Part shown: positions 1 to 13,700 of the stretch, piece after piece | Position numbering within the stretch: the stretch's first letter is position 1 | Layout: each line of letters starts with the position of its first letter | Assembly (NCBI RefSeq): GCF_041260155.1 | Contig: NC_091938.1 | Span: 14,375,719 to 14,439,718, forward strand | Reading direction: 5' to 3' | Source: Ptychodera flava | Taxonomy: Eukaryota; Hemichordata; Enteropneusta; Ptychoderidae | DNA length: 64,000 nucleotides | Program-made: the position numbers and the translations under genes | Notes under the pieces: generated by a model | What the model saw: the letters and a program-made list of their open reading frames with translations, nothing else | Databases searched by the model: none | What the model was told of the DNA's origin: nothing

Positions 1-1530
1 AATACACAGAGAAACTTCAGATTGGTTTCCTGGATTTTGCTTTTTTTAGCATCATGCTTACACAAGTTACAAGAAATGTCAATTTTTACGCTGATCTATT
101 TCAGAAGAACTGTATTTTTCAGCAAAAACTGATGTAAAGAATTTATTTGGTTTGGCTGATCGCTTCTTGAGCTGGAACTCAGGAAAATGGGCATTTATAA
201 ATGAAATGAATTCTGGGTAAAGTTTTTAACAAAATCAAAATTAATGTCAAAAATAAATTTGAGAAGTAACTGTGAGATGTAGAAGATAACTATGATGTGA
301 TCATGTGAAACTTGTTCATTTAGTTGTATTTCGTAATCATGTAGAATTTTAAGTCAAGATGATACGGGAAATACCAAAATACCACAAAACTGTTACCACA
401 GCTGAAACCTATTAAATGCCAAAGTTTGATACAGGGGAATTGGACAGTATTTGACTTTGAAGTTTACTTGACCAACAGAGGGCGCCCTCATAGACTTGTA
501 TATGGTAGTTAGCTTCCCAAAGCAGTTGTAACTGCAACATTTTATTGTACTGGTTTTCAAGTGACTGACATTTTCATAGTTTGGTCATAAATCATGGGCA
601 TTATTCTTTAACAAGTCATTGTCAATGACATAGTCCCCACAAAATTAAAATTTGTCAATGTGCATCAGTTAAAATGTACAAATGTAACTGCAGTTTTCAA
701 GTCAAGAAGTGCCACATCAGCAAGTTTCTCTTTTCTCTTTGAATAGAAGAGGTGACACTGGCTGAAAGTGCCTGGTGGTCATTTAGACATATGGGATCAG
801 AATCTGTAGTATACACAAATGGCTCTAGAGGGCGCTATCACATACAATCTTTGATGCCTACTTTATAATTATGTTCAGAGTGTATTGGGTTGACTGGAAT
901 GTGCCTGTGGCATGCTGGCAAGAGAATTGTTTTGGCAAGGTCACGTATTGTAGAAAAAGAAAATGGAAAATGGCTTTTAGCGGCCATATTAGATCATATC
1001 ATAAAGAAATTTGACATGCTTATGTAAGTCATAGTGTGTTGTCCTTGTGGCACGTATAATAAAAGAAATTTGTGAAGACATGTCTTAGTAATGGCTCTGG
1101 ACATTAAAAATATCGCAAGAAAATGGGCGGCTGGCAGCCATATTGAATCGTATCACAAATTACCTATCAACACGCAAATGTATGGTATAGTTTACTATCC
1201 TTTTGCCAAGTTTGAATAAAATCGCTACTGGCATCTCTGAGAAATTAAAATCACCACTGGCATCTCTGAGAAATTTGCGTGAATGCATGGACGAAGAAGC
1301 ACGGACACGCACACGGACATGACAAATCAATAAGTCCTCCACGGACAAACTACGAAATACCAGTGTCAATAGCACAGATCATGATCATAGGCTTGTTACT
1401 AAATATAGCATCACATGCATATCATTGAGTTCTGATGATAGTTTTGCCACCATATTTTCTGTTGCAGTTTGTGGTCAGATTTCTTGACATAAGCTATTTA
1501 TAGTGCGAATCAAAGCATTGTTATAGCTAA
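1..1530. other. Gene-free stretch downstream of ALDH
   Basis: No exon, RNA gene or clear repeat boundary is recognised. It is AT-rich noncoding sequence with only short chance ORFs. Confidence 0.5.
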
Positions 1531-1752
1531 TAAACTCTTTGCACGCCAACGTCAATTTTTGTCACCTTTATAAAATATACTCTAGCAAATTTTTTTCAGA
1601 TTTTTGCCAAAATTTTGATGAAAAACTTTAGCAAATAAAATATGTCTATTTTGTCCAAAATTATCCAAAAATTTACAGAAAAATCTGCAAAAACTGGTAA
1701 AATGTTGAACTAAAATTTTGGTGGGAAAAAATTACGGCACTCAAAGGATTAA
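1531..1752. mobile_element. Family A MITE (piggyBac-like ends), degenerate copy
   Basis: Inverted-repeat element whose better copies read TTAA-CCCTTTGAGTGC ... GCACTCAAAGGG-TTAA. This copy ends in a slightly changed GCACTCAAAGGATTAA and has a mutated left end. CCCTTT termini with TTAA duplications are typical of piggyBac-type nonautonomous elements. Confidence 0.65.
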
Positions 1753-1945
1753 GTGACAATAGAGGCACTCCTCCATACACACATCTGAAAGTCTCATAAA
1801 AAAGTTCAAAGACAAATATTTATTTGTTCATACTAATGACAGAAATGTGTGTTATAAAAAATCCACCCCATTGGTTTTTATTAGCTCCCATATAATATGC
1901 ATATGTATATATGCAAATGGAGGTATTCGTATAAGGTGGAAAATG

Positions 1946-3060
1946 TTGTATGTATGTATGTATGTATGTATGTATGTCCGTCCACATCAAAAACTCCTAA
2001 ACCGTAGCACCTACTGTTTTAGTATTTGGTGTACAGGTGCACCTAGGGGTGGAGATGTGAATTTGTTCAAATGAACATGTCAGTGCCAAAAATATGCAAA
2101 TGAGGGGGAAAAAAGGAAAAATCCTGCAAATGGCTAAAACTCAGTAAGCAGTGGTCAGATTTGGTTGAAACTTGGTATGCAGATTTCTTTAGGTATTCTA
2201 AAGTATGTGTGCAAAAATTGGGATGAAATTTGCATGTTTGTATTTTTAGGGTATTTTTTCAGTTTTTAGTCTAAAAATCTTGTTCTCTGAAATCGCTCGT
2301 CTGATTGCTATGAAACTTCATATTCATGTTTCTCAGAATGACCTCAGTCATGCTTGTGCAAATTGTATTGATATTGTCATATTTGTAATTTTGGGGCAAT
2401 TTTCCCAATTTTTGATAAAAAAGTTTTTATTAAAAAACTACTGATTTGATAGCTTTGTACTTGGTATACAGGTATCTAAGATTAATCCCAATATAATGTA
2501 TTGAAGGTATGTTGAAACTGGCAATTTTTTTTTTATTTTGGGGCAATTTTTGCCTTTTTTGGTCAAAAAATTTTTCTCCTAAAACTTGTGATCTGGTAGC
2601 TTTGATATCTAGTGTACAGGTTCCTAGGGTTTATGTTAATTTGATATATTTAAAATTAGGATGAAATCTGCAATTTTTTATTTTGGGGGGCAATTTTTCT
2701 CATTTTTGGTCAAAAAATTTGTTTCTCAAAATTTACTAGTCTGATTGCTTTGATATTTAGTAAACAGGTTCTTAGGGTTTTTGTTAATAAGATATATGAA
2801 ATTAATTTGAAATCCGGAATTTTGAATTTTGGGGCAACTTTGCGAAACTGTCAGTTTTACTGGGATATCTTTCATTTTGTATTTTTAAGATTTTTTTTGG
2901 TAATTTTATACCTACTGGAACTAAGAGTATTAAAATGTGGTGATTTAGTAAGCATTTTATATGGTAAACTGTATTTGGTGTGGAAATGCAGTAAAAAATC
3001 CTGGCAGATTTTGAAAAAATTCCAAACAAATGCCAATAAAAAATTCAGAAGGTTTGACAA
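1946..3060. repeat. Dispersed repeat: (TGTA)n followed by diverged ~150-bp tandem units
   Basis: A tetranucleotide run (about 1946-1976) is followed by four to five diverged units of about 150 bp. Each carries a phrase like 'ttggggcaattttt ... ggtcaaaaaatt' and 'gctttgatatctagt'. The start is clearly related to 45183-45400. The architecture resembles pearl/HINE (helentron-derived) nonautonomous elements. Confidence 0.55.
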
Positions 3061-4202
3061 AAAGAAAAGATGGGAGAGTGGGGAAAAAAGAATGTTCAAT
3101 GGATAGGATAAAAAAGATACTGTAATGTACCTCATCGATCTTCCAGACACCGTCCCTTATCAAATGGTCCACCCCATGTATTTTTGTGCGCAATTAACAA
3201 TGCAGTGTATTTTAGTTTAAGATGTCAAGTTAGGTAAGGATTTGAAAGGGATGGTCAAGTTCACCACAGTTTAATTGTATCTCTTGTGTCATCATCCTTG
3301 TGTAATTGGTTAAGTTTGTAAGTTGTTCCAGATGTTGATGCACCAGCTGTTCTGGAAGAAAACAATGTTTACTTTTCCCTGTAGGGTTTCTGAGTTGATG
3401 ATTGTATGTTGAAATTTCTCCATGTATCTGGTGTATAGGCAAAGTGTAAACATTGGTAGCATGTTATGTATTTCAGTCTTTGTCAAATATTGTAAATGAA
3501 AAATCAAGAACAGTTTACTGTGTATACTATACTTGTAAAAGATAAGATATTTGTCAATACATAAACTGCCTTGCAGATTGATTGTCTTAAAGATTATCAC
3601 AGAAGTAGAAAAGGAAAAGAAACTAATCAAATTGCTGTAACATATTCACTCTCAGTGCCTGTATAGGCCTATACTTAACTATTTTATCATTACATTCAGC
3701 TGTTCGTTATATCTTTATCACTCTCCATGGGCCAAGGCACACTTGGGGTCAATGTCATCACTCTGTGCCACTGTGTATGTCAGTCTGTCTGTATATGTAT
3801 GTCCATGTTTCATACAATTATTGACTTGTTTTGATAACTATATGGGAGCGAACAGTGATGTTGTCACTATTTATTTCTAAAAACTGCAAGAAACTTTGAT
3901 TTATACACACCGAGTTCTAAAAATGGCACACAGTAAGATTCTGCAGGTCCCATTAACCAGTGCTGTTCATACTGAATTACCCTGCAGTTTTTTCATAAAA
4001 ACACCAAGCTATCATGAATATTCACAGATTTCAAGTTCAAATTACCCATAATAAAAGCTATCATTCCCACTACGATGACGGTTTCCAAAAAAAATGCTTT
4101 GTTTTTTTTCTATTGTTAATTCTGCCAATGCTACAATATTTTGTCCTGTTCCCAGGGCCAAATGACTACTACAAAAGACACGGTAATGTTGCATTTGTTG
4201 AT
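3061..4202. other. Noncoding stretch between the repeat and the ALDH 3' end
   Basis: No gene recognised. The minus-strand string near 3230-3260 was examined as a possible last ALDH exon and rejected because it has no splice acceptor; the real last exon is at 4727-4759. Confidence 0.5.
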
Positions 4203-4208
4203 TTTATT
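4203..4208 (-). terminator. Candidate poly(A) signal of the ALDH gene
   Basis: The plus strand reads TTTATT, which is AATAAA on the coding strand, about 520 bases past the stop codon. Other A-rich hexamers occur nearby, so this is only a candidate. Confidence 0.3.
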
Positions 4209-4726
4209 TCACTTGAGGAATTGCTCTACAAAACAATAAACCTTGGTACATCTTGGCAATATGCTCCTTGATACTATCTTTTGATACCCATCTTAACATA
4301 TCTGGACATTATTTGTGGTCAGGTTAAATTTCTTCAAGATATTTTGAATAATTTTCTTTCTCATCATGGAAAACAAATCAGTTATCTTGTCCCTTAAAAT
4401 GTTATTCAGCAACTGTATTATAAAAATTTCATATAAAATCACCCTGTTTCTTCTGGGTTTGTTTTTAATCTACAGAGATTGGTAGGTGCAACTTAATTGC
4501 TATTGTAGCATACTGTTTCCCATTACCTTATAGGTCCATTGTGTCCATATGAAATAAAATCATATAATTCAGTTTTTATCAGCTTGAAATCACTGAAACC
4601 CTGATATGTAACAGTACCTACATAACTACTTGACAGAATTGGATAAAATTGTTGATGACCTTGTTGCAGTGTAGGAGTAATTTTTGAAATTAAAAAGGAA
4701 GACCGTGGATCCTCTGCTGTCTTGAA

Positions 4727-4759
4727 TTATGCATTCTTTTGAGGAATTTGTATGGTCAC
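4727..4759 (-). CDS. ALDH1/2-like: ALDH exon 14 (last 10 residues and stop)
   Basis: A 33-nt coding end, [10 protein letters not shown] plus TAA, after acceptor TTTGTTGCCAG. It matches the family C-terminus (VTVKVPQKNS in vertebrates) and completes the phase-0 junction left by exon 13. It is easy to miss because it is so short. Confidence 0.92.
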   Translation of the reverse strand: MTIQIPQKNA

Positions 4760-7700
4760 CTGGCAACAAACATAGAACAAGAAATATCATTGGTTAGTTT
4801 ATTTTGGGATGCAATGTTGAATATTACAAAAAAAATTCACAAACTGTTTGCTAAGAGGAGTTTTACACTACTGTGTATGTGCTACTATACTTGCTGCAAT
4901 GGGATGGTCTTGCTGTTTGTCGATGTTTATTAAATATTAACCCTTTGAGCGCCAAAGTCAGTTTTTGTCGCCTTTATAAAGTAAAACCCAGTCACTTTTT
5001 TCAAATTTTTGCCAAAATTTTGATAAAAAATTGTAGCCAATGAAATGTGATGTCCATTTGGTCCAAAATTATCAAAAAATTACAGAAAAATAAAAAAAAT
5101 TGGTAAAATGTTGCGCTGATATTTTGGTGGGAAAAAAATAACAGCAAATTAATACCATCATTGACTAACAGTCAGCAAGTAATGTAACAGTTGTTCTCTG
5201 TAAATATCAACCAACTGCTTTGTGAATGATTTAGGGTCATGTGGGAATTCCACAGCTATTCATTCCTTATATTTACATCGTCTGCCTGAACAAACTCGTG
5301 AAAACTTAGATCAGATGTGGACAGACAGAGCAGAATGGGTACACAATTTCCTTCCTCTCTTCAGGGCATAAATAGAAACGGAGAAAATTTTAACCTGAAC
5401 TTACAGTTTTGACTTCAGTGTAAGCTTCCAGTCCATACTCTCCGAGTTCGCGTCCACTTCCAGACATTTTGTATCCACCAAACGGAGCCTGGGCACCAAA
5501 CACGTCATAGCAGTTGACCCTGCAGAGTAAAAATTAAAGATGCAAAGATAAAACCTCTCAAATACTACAGTACATTCCTACGTCCCTGTGTAGAGGTCTA
5601 ACCGTGGTTGAGTCAGGACACCAAGCACATCTTAGGTACTGATCTTCGCAAATGACAATGATATGAGTAACATAAATTTTTGTCCTAATTAGCTTATCTC
5701 AATTTTGAGGGCTGTATTTTTTCCCACCAAAATTTTAGTGCAACATTTTACCGGTAATTCACACACACATGTAGGAAAACAGGAAAATTAATTGTCCACT
5801 TTCAAATAATCTATGAATTTAGCAATCATTTGATAAGGGTTTGACAACGGCTTGACTCCTAACATAAGAATCAATATAGATTAGTGTATCTCTCGTTTTT
5901 CACCAAATCATATCAAACTTTAATATTTCCAAAGGTCAGAATAGAGTGCTAAATATATCACAGTGGGTCAGGGAAAAGAAATATTATTTCTAACCCTGCA
6001 ATAGTATATCCTTTTAGTCATAGTGTACAATGTATTTGTATGGCTGACATCTTGCAACACTACCAGCACGCGAGTTCATTTATGCCAGTTGGAAACCATC
6101 CTAGGGTTTGGATGCTAAGGGATGGACCATTGGCTCAGGGGAGGGGGGGGGGGTGTGTCAAAAACAGAAAAAAAAAATTTTCAAAGTAAAAAATTAGGAA
6201 AAAAAAATCTTCAGACTAGTTTGCAAAGTAAAAACAATCAGAACGCAAAAAAATGATAAATCTGACAGTTTACTGAGAAAAAAAAATTAGTACATCATGA
6301 CTCACTTGGAAAAAAAATTTTCAAAAATTTACAATTGTTCAAAAATATTCACAATCTTATTGTGACCACCCCACCTCCCAAGGTCTAACGGTCCGTCCCT
6401 AAGTCCTGTACCTACCAGCAGATGGTACTCCTTTCAAAATTACAGACCATAATTTTGTCAAAGTTCTAGCTGTGTTCTGCCCATAACATCACCAAAAATA
6501 TGACAAATTCAAGTTCAAACAACAAGCAAGTGCAAGTACATATATTTACACGTAATCAAAATCAACAACATTCCATAATGTAGCTAAAGACTAATTTGAG
6601 CATTCATGAACAGATACCTGTAACTTATCATTATTATATAACCATAAATGGAACTTGTTGGAAATACTTTGGACTTCAAGTTCATAGAAAATGACATGCT
6701 TTAAATGAAATTGAAATAAGCCATTGTGAAGTTTAAGTTCCCTGTATGTCTAATGGCAGGTACATTGTACATGTAGATTTGTAAGTCTACGAGGAAGTAC
6801 GTGTACATGTAGTTTAGATGTGGCAAGCTTGAAACTTGTCAAGATAAATTACTGTTTTATCTTTACCTACAGTGAAATAAACAATCTCAAATCATACTGG
6901 CCGTCAACTAATTATTGTGCTCTTTAAAGTAGTTTTGAAGCTGTTTTCATGTGGCGTAACAGATTAAACTGGTTTCGTTGAGAAACATGTTTGTCATGTA
7001 CAACTAAGTTTCACTTCTCTGAAATAAATATTAACTAATATATCAGACTTGTATGTGAAAAGGTAAACTTCACACAGATACTTTCAGAACAATTTTTACT
7101 CTCCACTGAAGAAAAATGATATTTATGCAGTGCCTCAGGAATAAGAAATTCAGAATTTCCATGTGCATCTGTCATTTTATTGAATTCAGAATTCCATATC
7201 TAAATATTTCAGATTACAACTTTTACGATGTTTCCTTCTTGCCTTGTTTGTAAATGTCAATTTTTATGATCTTTTCTGTAATTTTTCTGATAATTTTGGA
7301 CCAAATGAACACAACATTTCATTGGCCACAGTTTTTTATCAAAATTTTGGCAAAAATCTGACAAGAATTGACTTTGGTATATTTAATAAGGGTGACAAAA
7401 TTGGACTTTGCGCTGAAAGGGTTAAGCATAGGTGAAGTCTGAGTAATTTCTGTGTCACGAAACTGGGATGAAAAGTAATGAAGCTTGAAATGGCTGAAAA
7501 AAGTCTGAACAACATTTACGCCTGTAGTAAAGTGCACGGTAGCTTTGTTTATTGGAAGACGTAAAGTTTCTCAATGGACTGAAAATAGACATGTATGACG
7601 AAGGTATGGCTGGCAAAACTGAACAAATAATTTTGAGTAATATTAGGTACATGTATATTAATTTTGAAAAGTGATCCCTGCTCTTACAAATTTTTCTGGC

Positions 7701-10700
7701 CAGAACTAGTTGTGACCCTGCATTCTGAAGATCAAGGGCCAAGTCGGTCTTACCAGACAGTTCCAGCTCTGACACCATTTGCAATCATGATAGCCTTGTT
7801 GATGTCTGTTGTGTGAACAGCAGCAGCCAGGCCGTAAGCTGTTGTGTTGGCACGCTTAATCACTTCATTTATGTCCTTAAATTTCATGATCTGCATCACT
7901 GGTCCAAAGATCTATAAACAGTGGCCAAAAAAAATACAAAGATATAACAATGTGCACTAATAATAGGTGTTAATTATTATGCCAAAATAGGATTTATAAG
8001 TCCCCTATGACGATCTTCAATATACTTTTAAAAGTGATTATTTAGTCAACGGTATCCACTGACACAGGTATATCAGAAGTTTTGTTAAGGGTTGTGAGCA
8101 GAAAAAAATTTTGGGCACCGATTTCAATTTCCTTTTTATTTCTGTATCAATGAAATGGTATCACTGGAAGAAAAAAATGTTCTCATGCTCACCAAATCAT
8201 ACAGCTACATACTGAAGCCTTTGTGAAAAACCTCAATGATACATTTACTTTTTGTCGACAAAATACCATCACCTGTAGATCTTTCACAGAGAATACCAGA
8301 TATTTATACTGTATGAACACAAAATAATCTGAGACCCTCCAATATTACCATTTGTTAAGGACATGCTGTCTTTAAAGAACATAGCAAAAGACTTCTGATT
8401 CTTCATGTTAACCCTTTCAGTACTGTAATTTTTCCCGCCAAAATTTTAGTGCAACATTTTACTGATTTTTATGAATTTTTCTAAAATGTTTTTGATAGTT
8501 TTTGATCTAATTGACATCGCATTTCATTGACTATACTTTTTTATCAAAATTTTGGCAAAAATCTGATATATTTTATGAAGGCAACAAAAATTGAATTTGG
8601 CACTCAAAGGGTTAAATGATTCCGTTCAATGATTCAGTTCTCATTGTGCATGCTGTCAGCTCTCTGATTACAACATCAAAAGCCAACACAAAAAGTCAAA
8701 GTGACAAGTTCTACCTCTTCCTTGGCAATTCTCATGTCATCCTGGACATCGGAAAAGATAGTTGGGTTTATAAAATATCCTCTGTCACCAAGACGATCGC
8801 CTCCAATCAACAACTTGGCACCTTGATGTTTGCCGCTCTCTATCAGATCTAAGATCTTGTTCATCTGCTCTTCATCCACCTAAAAGAGAAAAGAAATAAC
8901 AAACGCTCATAAACTGACAATCAGCTTCACATTGAACATGAAACTACCGTAAAATATGTCCAGACATCAAGACATTATTCATTGAATGACCCTTGACCTT
9001 ATCAGGGTTGTTTCATCACTATCATCAGTGACAATACTTTGTGAAAAAATTTACACCATTGTAATATTACCCTTTTCTATTCTCATTTCATTTTGATTTG
9101 CCCCCTTCCTATTTTGAAAATTAAATGAAAATTTGGTGTATTACCGGTATATATTGGTTTGAAAGTTGTCACTGTTTTTTTCACAGAAGAGTACATAAAA
9201 ACGCTTAAAATCCATTATGAACTAATACAAAAGTATCACTCAGAATATGATAGCACTTGTAATAGTAAGAAGGCAACACTTGGAATTAATTTTAAGCAAA
9301 AACTTATTTCCAGAAATGTCAAATTTGGTTGGATTACCTGTGGGCCCTGCTCTGTTCCCGCCTCAAAGGGATTTCCAACGCTGCGTTTCTTGGCTCTTTC
9401 AACACTCCTCTTCACAAATTCGTCGTACACACTTTCATGTACAAACGTTCGGGATCCTGCGCAGCAACATTGACCCTGATTGAAGAAGAGCGCAAAGTGA
9501 CTCTTCTCCACTGCATCTTCCACTGCAAGGAGAAGATAAGAAACATTGTTGAAGACAGATACGATTTACAGTATAATAATATTCAGAAAACTTTTTCAGC
9601 AAAGTTTTGTACGCCTTACGCATGCCACCTTCTACAGCAATATCATTATTATGGTACAAAATGTAAAAATTGTATGTTAGATGGACAAAAGTACTTTCTT
9701 TTGTGAGACTTGAAATTTGCAGAGACTTGTAATTTTCTTGATGGGTGTAGAGTATATTAATATTCACTGAACTGGCTATCCTAGAAATCAACAGGTGGGG
9801 CTTTTTTTGGTGATGCTGAAAATGTGGCACTACTTTCAGTGTCACTGACTCACTGTCTGCATCTTCCATTACAATGTTCGGACTCTTTCCTCCAAGTTCC
9901 AAAGTGACCTTCTTCAGGTTGCTCTTGCCTGCAGCTTGTAAAATGATCTGACCAACCTAGTTTTTGTCACAAAAAAAAACATATGACAAGTTTAGAATGA
10001 GTTGTATGATGCGATATACTATTTAAAAGTATATAGACAAGTGGTTAAGCACTTAAAAGCCTCCATGTGCTGTAAACAAAAATGAGGCAAAGATTATGAC
10101 AATTTATGCTAGAAAACTCTACTACATTGCAATCTAGATATCTTCATTGATTTATCTGATTAATGGTACATTTTCCCTGAGATGCTTGAAAACACACACA
10201 CAAACACACAGAGGAACAGAAATATTGATGGTTTTAAGGTGGTTGGAAAGGCTATTTTTGCACCAATTCTTTTCTCAGAGTTAATGTCAAGTTTCAAGTG
10301 TTAGAATAAAGATATTTAGTTCAATTTTCAGGATAACTCCCTTAGTTAATATTTTCTCCAAAGAATATAACAATTGTATATTTGCAGCCATGATTTTGAA
10401 ATATGACACCAGTAAATATTAAAAATTAATTTTTCATATTTTTTTTACATATTTTAATTTAATAATAATTGGATAGTATTAATATTACCAAATTATAAAT
10501 ATGTTGACACTATTTATTGTAAGATTTGTACGGCAGGATTTGTAAATAAAATTTGTTTTTATGATTTTACATGGTTTATATATCAAAAAATTATTAAAAA
10601 TTCTTTCAAATTTCAAATGTGATTTTTCAAAAAGTACCTCAAATACAGGAAAATTGTGCCGTACATATCTTATCTGTAACCTTGTTAATAGGCTGTAAAA

Positions 10701-13700
10701 ATTCCATGTCCATATCTCATTTCAAAGTTGGATTAAATTGGTATACAATTATGTAGGAAAACTGTTATTCTGTCAAAAATGTTGAAAACAAGCCATATTT
10801 GCACCCCTCTTTTGAAGTCATAGAGCAGTCTTTTTGGTTAATCTCACTTTTGACACCTCTTTGACACTCAAAGAATCTAAAAATGCATTTACAATAACGT
10901 AACTCACTCTGAATGCCAGCACCACCTTGTCAAACTTTCCTGAAAAACAGCAAATAATGACTTTCCCTTTTCAAACATTTTATTAAAAGCTAGGGGACCT
11001 CTACCATAGTTAATACACTAAGGACTCCCCAACGTCTTCTTATTTGGTCAGTTTTTCAGAAGTTTTAACAGGCTATAACTCTGCAATGCCTTTGTGCCCA
11101 AATGTCTAGTTTTTTTTATTCCACAGAGAATGTTGACTACTTTTATATTTTAATAGTTTTGTTGAAATTTATAACTGACGCTCTAGCCTTTCCAACCACC
11201 TTAAGTCTTTCACACTTTGAAAATGTGCCAACAAAATAATCACTTAAATATGTCTCTGACTCCTGACAGCAGTGTCATTGCTTTGTGGTAATATGAATGC
11301 TGTTATTGTACATAGCATGAAAGAATTGCGTGATGACACCTGAAAACTTTATATGAATGTTACTTATTTTACTACTGTTCCATGTGTCACCTAATTACCT
11401 CAGTAGAACCAGTGAAGGCAACTTTATCCACATCCATGTGTTCAGAGATGGCAGCACCTGCTGTGGGGCCATATCCCGGAATAATATTGACGACACCAGG
11501 TGGGAAACCGGCCTGAAAGTGACAAGCACAAATCACATTAAATGGGTCGTGGCTTCAGTAACAGATGTGTGTTTCAGCTGAAACGATACATCCCTTTGAT
11601 TTTCAGTTCTAACCATCAAATTGTAAACGATAGGGTTATTTCAAACTTTGGGTGAGAAATGGTTAATCATAGGTATAATATTTGATTTGTCACAAAAGTG
11701 CTTCGTTTTGTGAATGTTTCATTTTACATGATTTTGAGTGTCAGTCCAAATTTTTATCAGCGCGGATTTTATGTCAAATATTGCCACGTTGACATGCAAT
11801 AAATTCACCCTTCATTGCTAGGCTAAAAGTCAAGCATATGATTTTATGGCTAATAGACAACTGAATTAGAAAGAAGGTAATTTCTAAGCCGACGGCTTCC
11901 TAGCAATCTTTTTGAAAAGACTTGAACTCACTTGTCACTGAAAACTGAGTTAAGATATTCTGACTCTCAAACTTCTTTTGGCCTACCACTCACTGGGGGC
12001 TCATTTTGAAGCTTATGGAATAAATAAAGTTTTCATCAGCTTAGTTTTGTGAAAATAGGGAATTTTATTTTGCCCCATGGAGACAACGCATGGATGGCAC
12101 CCATTTTGAATTTCAAATATGGGTAAAAATATTAGGTAATTTGTTTCTGGAGTTCCACAATATGCACTGTGACCCTTGATTTTTATTCTTGAATGTGAAA
12201 GCAAACGGTTGAAAGTTTGCTGTAGGAAAGTTTGAGCAAAAGTTTGTCTTCCGTTTTCGATGTGTGAACGACCTTTTAGGCTGAATCCTTGATGCAGATG
12301 TTTTTCATCTGATGAGTTACATAACCGAGCACATAATTCTTCTTTACTGTAATAAGATTTTGGAAATGTTTTTTTTTTGTGCAGTGCTGCAAAAGCCTTC
12401 ATTGTGATTTAATTTTAGTGTCTTTGATAAACCATTATACTAATGTGATAAAAATGATAAATACTATCGACAGAGAAGATATCAATCATTTCCTTACAAA
12501 CAGTGAATTTACATCCCCTTTGAAGGAGACTAAAATATCTCAATCATGATATTCAATCCTATGAATATTGATACTATACAGTGTTTCGGATAAATGGTTC
12601 AGAAGCCTCATTCAGAATGGATTTCCTCGTTGCTTAAAGTCTCCATTCAAAGTTTCACCTTGACGAAGATTGTTTTGTTTAGATGGAATCTTTAATTTGC
12701 ATAATAAAGAATGCTGCCAAATCTCCATTCTGGACCTGTGTAACACTAAACAATAGTTTAGTTAAACACATCACTATACACTAAACAATAGTTTCACAAT
12801 GGCACTGTGAAAAACAAGTTGCATTTCTGACGTAAGCATTTTTAGACAATCCAAGGAGTATTTTCAAATGGTGCACATGAATCAGGGAGATAGAATTGGA
12901 AAAGAGACTTCACAGGTTAAAAAGTAGAATATGCTGTAGGGACAGATATTATTATTAAGGACTCTCAAATTTTTGTAATACTTTTCTGGTCTAGCACTTG
13001 CGTAGACTCTTTGAAACTCTTGGAGAAAATAAAGTTTTCACTGTCTTGCTTTTGTGAAATGTGTTTACAGGCATGCAGCTCTGCTGTCACTTACAATGGA
13101 ATTTATGGTGATAGACTGCATCCGACGGGTATAGTACAGTTAAGGTACAATGCGCCTTGGGAACAGACATTCAGACTCTCAAATTTCTACAATTCTTTTC
13201 TGATCTAACACTTGTAGGGGCTTATTTTAAAGCTCTTGGAGAAAGGAAATCTTTCAGTCTTAGTTTTTGGATAATCCAAAATTAAATTTTCCCAATAGAG
13301 TTAAAACAGTAATGGTGGCCATTTTGAATTTCAAATATCGCAAAATGTTGGGTAATTTGTTTTGCTGGTTCCAAACTTTGCACGGTGACCCCCTATTTTT
13401 ATTCTTGATTTTGAAAAATTCCTTGGGGAAAGTTTGAGCAAAAGTTCAAGTCTTTCACTTTCAAGGTGCATACTACCTTGATTACTAATACTAAAAATAC
13501 TAACCTCAACTATCAAAGAGGCAACATAGAGAGCTGTGATTGGCGTTTGTTCTGCTGGTTTCATAACGACGGTATTACCAGTTGCCAAGGCTGGTCCCAA
13601 CTTCCAACACTGCATCAACAATGGAAAGTTCCACTGCAGATGGGAAAAAAGAGAGAATTTTAATGTCATCAGGAAGTTAAAAAATTTCATATGATGAATA

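Noticed and set aside
3230..3442. Minus-strand frame ending near 3230 as the last ALDH exon
   Set aside because: It superficially fits a hydrophobic C-terminus but has no AG acceptor in phase. The 33-nt exon at 4727-4759 has a proper acceptor, phase and the family's C-terminal sequence.
9435..9902. 155-codon minus-strand open frame spanning ALDH exon 9
   Set aside because: It reads through the exon 9 donor (A|GTGAGT) into intron and ends in a different frame over exon 10. Only 9854-9956 of it is coding.
12013..12402. 129-codon minus-strand open frame
   Set aside because: It covers a family B MITE whose other copies are not open in this frame, and no domain is recognised.
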